From positions 1 through 24,331 of the forward strand of contig JAEXZL010000071.1 in NCBI GenBank assembly GCA_023451395.1: a DNA stretch of 24,331 bases, given 5' to 3'. Source of the DNA: Bacillota bacterium. GTDB taxonomy: Bacteria > Bacillota > Clostridia > Clostridiales > Clostridiaceae. Position 1 is the stretch's first letter, and each line of letters starts with the position of its first letter. Of the stretch, positions 21,149-24,331 are shown in pieces. The notes under the pieces are model-generated. The model ran no database searches and was not told the DNA's origin. It was given only the letters and a program-made list of their open reading frames with translations. A program made the translations under genes and the position numbers.

Positions 21149-22519
21149 ATGGAAAGAGAATTATACCCTCTTACTGCTGCACAAAATATTCTGTTTTATA
21201 GCCAAAAATATTCCTTTCAAAAACAGATAAATAATGTAGCTACCCTTTTACTTATTGAAGAAGATATTGATATAGAGATTTTTAAGAGTGCCCTTTTAAA
21301 GAGCTATGAAAGAATCGACGCCCTTAGATTAAGGATTACAAAGCATGAAGGCTCAGTAATGCAGTATTTTTTAGATAAAGAGCAGCCTGAAATGCATTAC
21401 CTTAATCTTTCAGGTAAAAACCCTGAAGAGGTAGATGCTGTATTTAATAAATTAGCTTCTAAAAGAGTTACTCACTTTGATAAGCCCTTAAGCAGAGTTT
21501 TTTTCTTAGAAAACTGTAATGGCATGAAGGGAATTTTCTTTATAGTAAGCCATCTTATATTAGATTCCTGGGGTATATGTAATTTCTTTAAGGATGTGAT
21601 GTCCGTCTATGAGGCAATGGCCAAGGGTGGAGAGTATCCAAAAGCTCCTTATGCCTATAAGGATTTAATGCTTCAGGAATTAAATTATAGGAATACTCCA
21701 CAGTATATTAAGGATAGAGAGTACTGGATTAATGAGTTTTCTCCCACAAATGAGCCTATATTCACTCATTTGAATGGCTCTAAGGTTCTTGATAAAGTTC
21801 GTAAAAAGAAAAAAAATCCTTTATATAGAAGAGCAACTTCACTATCTTTCCTATCCTTTGCATCCCAGGAGATTTTGCTCATACCTAAGGATATGGTAGA
21901 TAAAATGAAGCTCTTCTGTAGTGAGCACAGGCTTCCTGTGCAAACTCTCATAATGCTTGCTTATAGAAGTTTTATTTCTAAAATAAATAGGCGCGAAAAG
22001 GATATCTTATTCTATACAGTCCTTGCTCGGAGAGGAACCCTAGCAGAGAAGAGCTCCGGTGGCAGCAGGGTTTATTTCTTACCCTTTAGAACTATTTTAG
22101 ATGAAAGCACCACCTTCAAAGATTCCCTAGAGATGCTGGCAGAAAAACAAAGCAGCATCTATAAACATTCAGCCATAAATCCTTTAGAAAATATGGGCAT
22201 CATTACAAAGGCATATAATAAAAAGCCCACAGAAGCCTATGCTTCAGGCTCTTTAACCTTTCAGCCTATACCAATAGTTCATCCTAATGGAGCTAAAATA
22301 CACAGCAAATGGTATTGCAACGGTGCTTCAAGTAACTATTTCTATATGACTGTTATGGATGATGACGGCTCCGGTGCCCTTCGCTTCTATTATGAATATA
22401 AGAAAACTATAGTTAGTGTAGAAAGTATAAGAGAGCTTCACAGCTATATGCTTAAATTCATTGAAACAGGTCTTAATAATAAGGATATAACTATAGGAGA
22501 GCTTTTATCTTTAGAGTAG
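21149..22519 (+). CDS. Free-standing condensation-domain protein (NRPS C-like)
   Basis: 456 aa, ATG start with AAAGGAGAG upstream, 20 bases after the permease. The protein is one condensation/acyltransferase domain of the CoA-dependent acyltransferase fold. YPLTAAQNILFY matches motif C1. LLKSYERIDALRLRI matches C2. FIVSHLILDSWGICNFF (S134-H135-LIL-D139-S140-W141) stands for the HHxxxDG active site, with the first His replaced by Ser and the Gly by Ser, while the catalytic second His and the Asp are kept. I do not see a clear DFGWG motif. Such proteins join a carrier-bound acyl group to an amine or alcohol. With the ligase and ACP it completes a minimal assembly line. It is last in the operon, before the hairpin at 22558-22593. 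Confidence 0.85.
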   Translation: MERELYPLTAAQNILFYSQKYSFQKQINNVATLLLIEEDIDIEIFKSALLKSYERIDALRLRITKHEGSVMQYFLDKEQPEMHYLNLSGKNPEEVDAVFNKLASKRVTHFDKPLSRVFFLENCNGMKGIFFIVSHLILDSWGICNFFKDVMSVYEAMAKGGEYPKAPYAYKDLMLQELNYRNTPQYIKDREYWINEFSPTNEPIFTHLNGSKVLDKVRKKKKNPLYRRATSLSFLSFASQEILLIPKDMVDKMKLFCSEHRLPVQTLIMLAYRSFISKINRREKDILFYTVLARRGTLAEKSSGGSRVYFLPFRTILDESTTFKDSLEMLAEKQSSIYKHSAINPLENMGIITKAYNKKPTEAYASGSLTFQPIPIVHPNGAKIHSKWYCNGASSNYFYMTVMDDDGSGALRFYYEYKKTIVSVESIRELHSYMLKFIETGLNNKDITIGELLSLE

Positions 22520-22557
22520 AAGGCTTTTAACCAAATAACTAAGCTTTAAAATAAAAA

Positions 22558-22593
22558 GGACTAGGGGCTGGGGAAATCCCCCACTCCTAGTCC
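22558..22593. terminator. Bidirectional terminator at the end of the acyl-carrier operon
   Basis: GGACTAGG (22558-22565) pairs with CCTAGTCC (22586-22593), with an inner GGGG/CCCC stem around AAAT. On the minus strand it is followed by TTTTTATTTT. On the plus strand the tail is weak (ATATTATATAATTT). It lies between convergent genes. Confidence 0.8.
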
Positions 22594-22596
22594 ATA

Positions 22597-22649
22597 TTAT
22601 ATAATTTAACTTAAACTCTTAAGTTATATAATTTAGCTTAAGCTCTTAA
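22597..22649 (+). repeat. 26-nt tandem duplication at the tetR 3' end
   Basis: 22597-22622 and 22624-22649 match at 24 of 26 positions (TTATATAATTTA[A/G]CTTAA...). The second copy contains the stop codon and last codons of the TetR gene; the first copy lies just beyond it. Confidence 0.8.
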
Positions 22650-23238
22650 TTATTATGCTATAAGCCATGTCTTTTACCTTTTTATTCTCTTCTTCAGAAT
22701 GTAATCCGTGACAGAGGCAGCTGGTAAAACCTAAAATAGCACTTTTAAATACTAAAAGCTCCAAATCACTATTATCCTGATCCCTTATTATTCCTTCTTC
22801 TATTCCTTGATTCACAACCACTCGTAGAATCTTACTAATTGTTTTGTTCTTAAGCTCCTCTGCTTGATGAATGTTTTTTAGCATTCCTGTTATCTCAAAA
22901 GGCCTTAAATTGAACAAAAATGCATTAGATATAGAATTATGTTCCTTTACATAGCGCTCTATAATATTAAAGATTCCATAGCACTTCTCCTTAAAGCTTG
23001 TGAGTTCTCGTAGGGTCTCAGATATTAATAAAAGCTCTTTTTCCAAAGTGTATATTAATGCCTTTCTAAGTATTTCATCCTTTGAAGAAAAATAATCGTA
23101 TATAGTCCCTTTGCCTATCCCTGCTGCTGTTGCTATATCCGATACCTTTAAGGTATGAAGACTTTCACCTTCACTAAGAAGCTTATTAACTCCTTGAAAT
23201 ATCAATAGCTCCTTCTCTGAATAGGCATGATCTTTCAC
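22633..23238 (-). CDS. TetR/AcrR-family transcriptional regulator
   Basis: 201 aa, GTG start sharing one base with the stop of the RND gene, with GAGGAGG 7 bases upstream. The N-terminal helix-turn-helix spans about 22-50, with the recognition region VSDIATAAGIGKGTIYDYFSSKDEIL, the TetR signature. The C-terminal ligand-binding domain is helical and of normal length. It lies directly behind an RND efflux permease on the same strand. It therefore most likely represses its own pump operon and responds to a pump substrate; this is inferred from context. Transcription ends at the hairpin shared with the acyl-carrier operon. Confidence 0.93.
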   Translation of the reverse strand: MKDHAYSEKELLIFQGVNKLLSEGESLHTLKVSDIATAAGIGKGTIYDYFSSKDEILRKALIYTLEKELLLISETLRELTSFKEKCYGIFNIIERYVKEHNSISNAFLFNLRPFEITGMLKNIHQAEELKNKTISKILRVVVNQGIEEGIIRDQDNSDLELLVFKSAILGFTSCLCHGLHSEEENKKVKDMAYSIIIKSLS

Positions 23239-24331
23239 TACATATCCTCCTCATCTATGATTATTGGTTTCAATTCCTTACGATGCATAATGTCATAAAT
23301 CACTGGTACTACAAAAAGAGTTAAAATAGTAGCATAGGTTAGTCCACCTATTGTTACTATGGCCATAGGCTGTACCATATCAGCCCCCATGCCCATTCCC
23401 ATAGCTAGAGTTGATAAACCCAATATAGTGGTTAAGGCAGTCATAAGTATAGGTCTCATTCTGGTTTTTCCAGCATCAATAAGAGCATCTTTCTTATCCA
23501 TCCCCTCTAACCTAAGCTGATTTACATAATCCACAAATACTATACCATTATTAACGACTATTCCCGCCAGCATTAGAAAGCCAAGCATAGCTATCATGCT
23601 AAGCTCAAAACCTGAAATTAATAGTGCTATGAAACCACCTGTAAAGGCTAGAGGTATAGTAAACATAACAATAAAAGGTGATAGGAGGGATTGAAACTGA
23701 GCTACCATTATAAGATAAATAAATACTATTGCTAAAGTAATCATCTTAATTAAATCGCTAAAGGCTGTATTTATTGATTCTAATTCCCCCTGCATTTCCA
23801 CAGAATATCCTTTAGGAACTTCATAGCCTTGAAGCTTTTTCTCTACCTCACTGCTTACAAGACTGACGTTATGATTTTTATCCACCGCTGCTGTTACAGA
23901 TATGAACCTAGACTGATTTTCATGATTTATAGAAGCTAAACCTTCCACCTCTTCTATAGCAGCAATATCAGTTAAGGCTACCTCTTCCTCTTTACCATTA
24001 TTATTCACATTAAATTTATAATCCTTAAGTTTTTCTCTGCTTAAAGTATCCTCTTCACTTTTAACAAGAATAACGGAGTAATCATCTTCACCTACTGTGA
24101 GGCTTGTGGCTGTGGTTTCATTTTTTATTGCTGAGGCAATTTCTTGATATACTGTAGCCACGGTAAGTCCGTAGGAAGTAGCCTTATTCTTATCCACGGT
24201 TATCCTTGTTTCCTTTGCTGCATCCTCCTGGCCGTTACTTATGTCCTCTGTTCCCTCTACTTCTCCTATTAAAGCCGCTACGTCCCTACTGATTTCCTTG
24301 AGCTTATCTAGATCATTTCCCCTTTATTACA
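23238..24331 (-). CDS. RND efflux transporter permease, 3' part, with apparent frameshift
   Basis: Inner-membrane proton-driven pump of the AcrB/SwrC (YerP) type. About the C-terminal third of the usual length of about 1000 aa lies in the window. Visible parts are the porter domain (ITVDKNKATSYGLTVATVYQ), the loop to TM segments (FSDLIKMITLAIVFIYLIMVAQFQS), GFLMLAGIVVNNGIVFVDY, GKTRMRPILMTALTTILG and the final TM PMAIVTIGGLTYATILTLFVVPVIYD. The frame is open from about 24323 downward. Two TAA codons close it at 24324-24329. One base less in the AAA at 24316-24318 would restore the expected VIKGNDLDKL reading. The gene is therefore either frameshifted (a pseudogene) or carries a sequence error near the edge. 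It overlaps tetR by one base. Confidence 0.85.

Noticed and set aside
24194..24197. GTG at 24197 as the start of a short RND protein
   Set aside because: The conserved RND sequence continues in frame upstream to about 24323, so this is an internal Val codon.

Overview
The window reads as chromosomal DNA of a low-GC Gram-positive anaerobe, most likely Clostridium or a close relative. The clues are AT-rich codon use, strong AGGAGG-type ribosome binding sites, TTGACA/TATAAT promoters, a T-box-controlled thrS, and a gene complement typical of clostridia. No rRNA, tRNA, insertion sequence or CRISPR array is visible. GC content was judged by eye, not calculated.

Layout. (1) Positions 1-4.0 kb, minus strand: the start of a CmpB-like membrane protein gene cut by the window edge; a PHP phosphoesterase gene behind thrS, which has a complete T-box leader; and a PPOX/NimA-like flavoprotein gene. 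(2) 4.0-10.3 kb: single-gene units. These are an AT-rich VanZ-like gene (with an 18-nt echo of itself upstream), a PbuG/AzgA purine permease, a GNAT acetyltransferase, a FrnE-type DsbA protein, an FHS-like MFS transporter, a cupin and a cold-shock protein. (3) 10.5-13.3 kb, minus strand: nfsA-like nitroreductase, pentapeptide-repeat protein and HAD phosphatase. Both the nitroreductase and HAD genes are preceded by a pair of 35-nt-spaced GGTGCC(A/T)GGCACC palindromes. A very short transcription unit (consensus promoter plus strong terminator) lies upstream. (4) 13.4-14.5 kb: an orphan ANTAR regulator with a switch-like leader, and a degenerate Nudix protein. (5) 14.7-22.5 kb, plus strand: a tightly packed operon of acyl-AMP ligase, acyl carrier protein, Sfp-type phosphopantetheinyl transferase, MacB-like ABC ATPase, large FtsX-type permease and free-standing condensation-domain protein. 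(6) 22.6-24.3 kb, minus strand: an RND efflux pump gene (3' part, apparently frameshifted near the edge) and a TetR regulator overlapping it by one base.

The most interesting system is region 5. It looks like a miniature carrier-protein assembly line. The ligase activates an acyl or aryl acid, the small carrier holds it, the PPTase primes the carrier, the condensation protein transfers the acyl group to an unknown amine or alcohol, and the ABC transporter exports or senses the product. Within it the PPTase reading frame has no ATG, GTG or TTG before the middle of its conserved domain. It is open, however, from the last codons of the carrier gene, which end on an in-phase A-AAA-AAG heptamer with an SD-like AAAGGA nine bases upstream. 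This is the layout of programmed -1 frameshifting (as in dnaX) and would make a carrier-PPTase fusion of about 262 residues besides the free 75-residue carrier. An assembly indel in the A-run is the main alternative.
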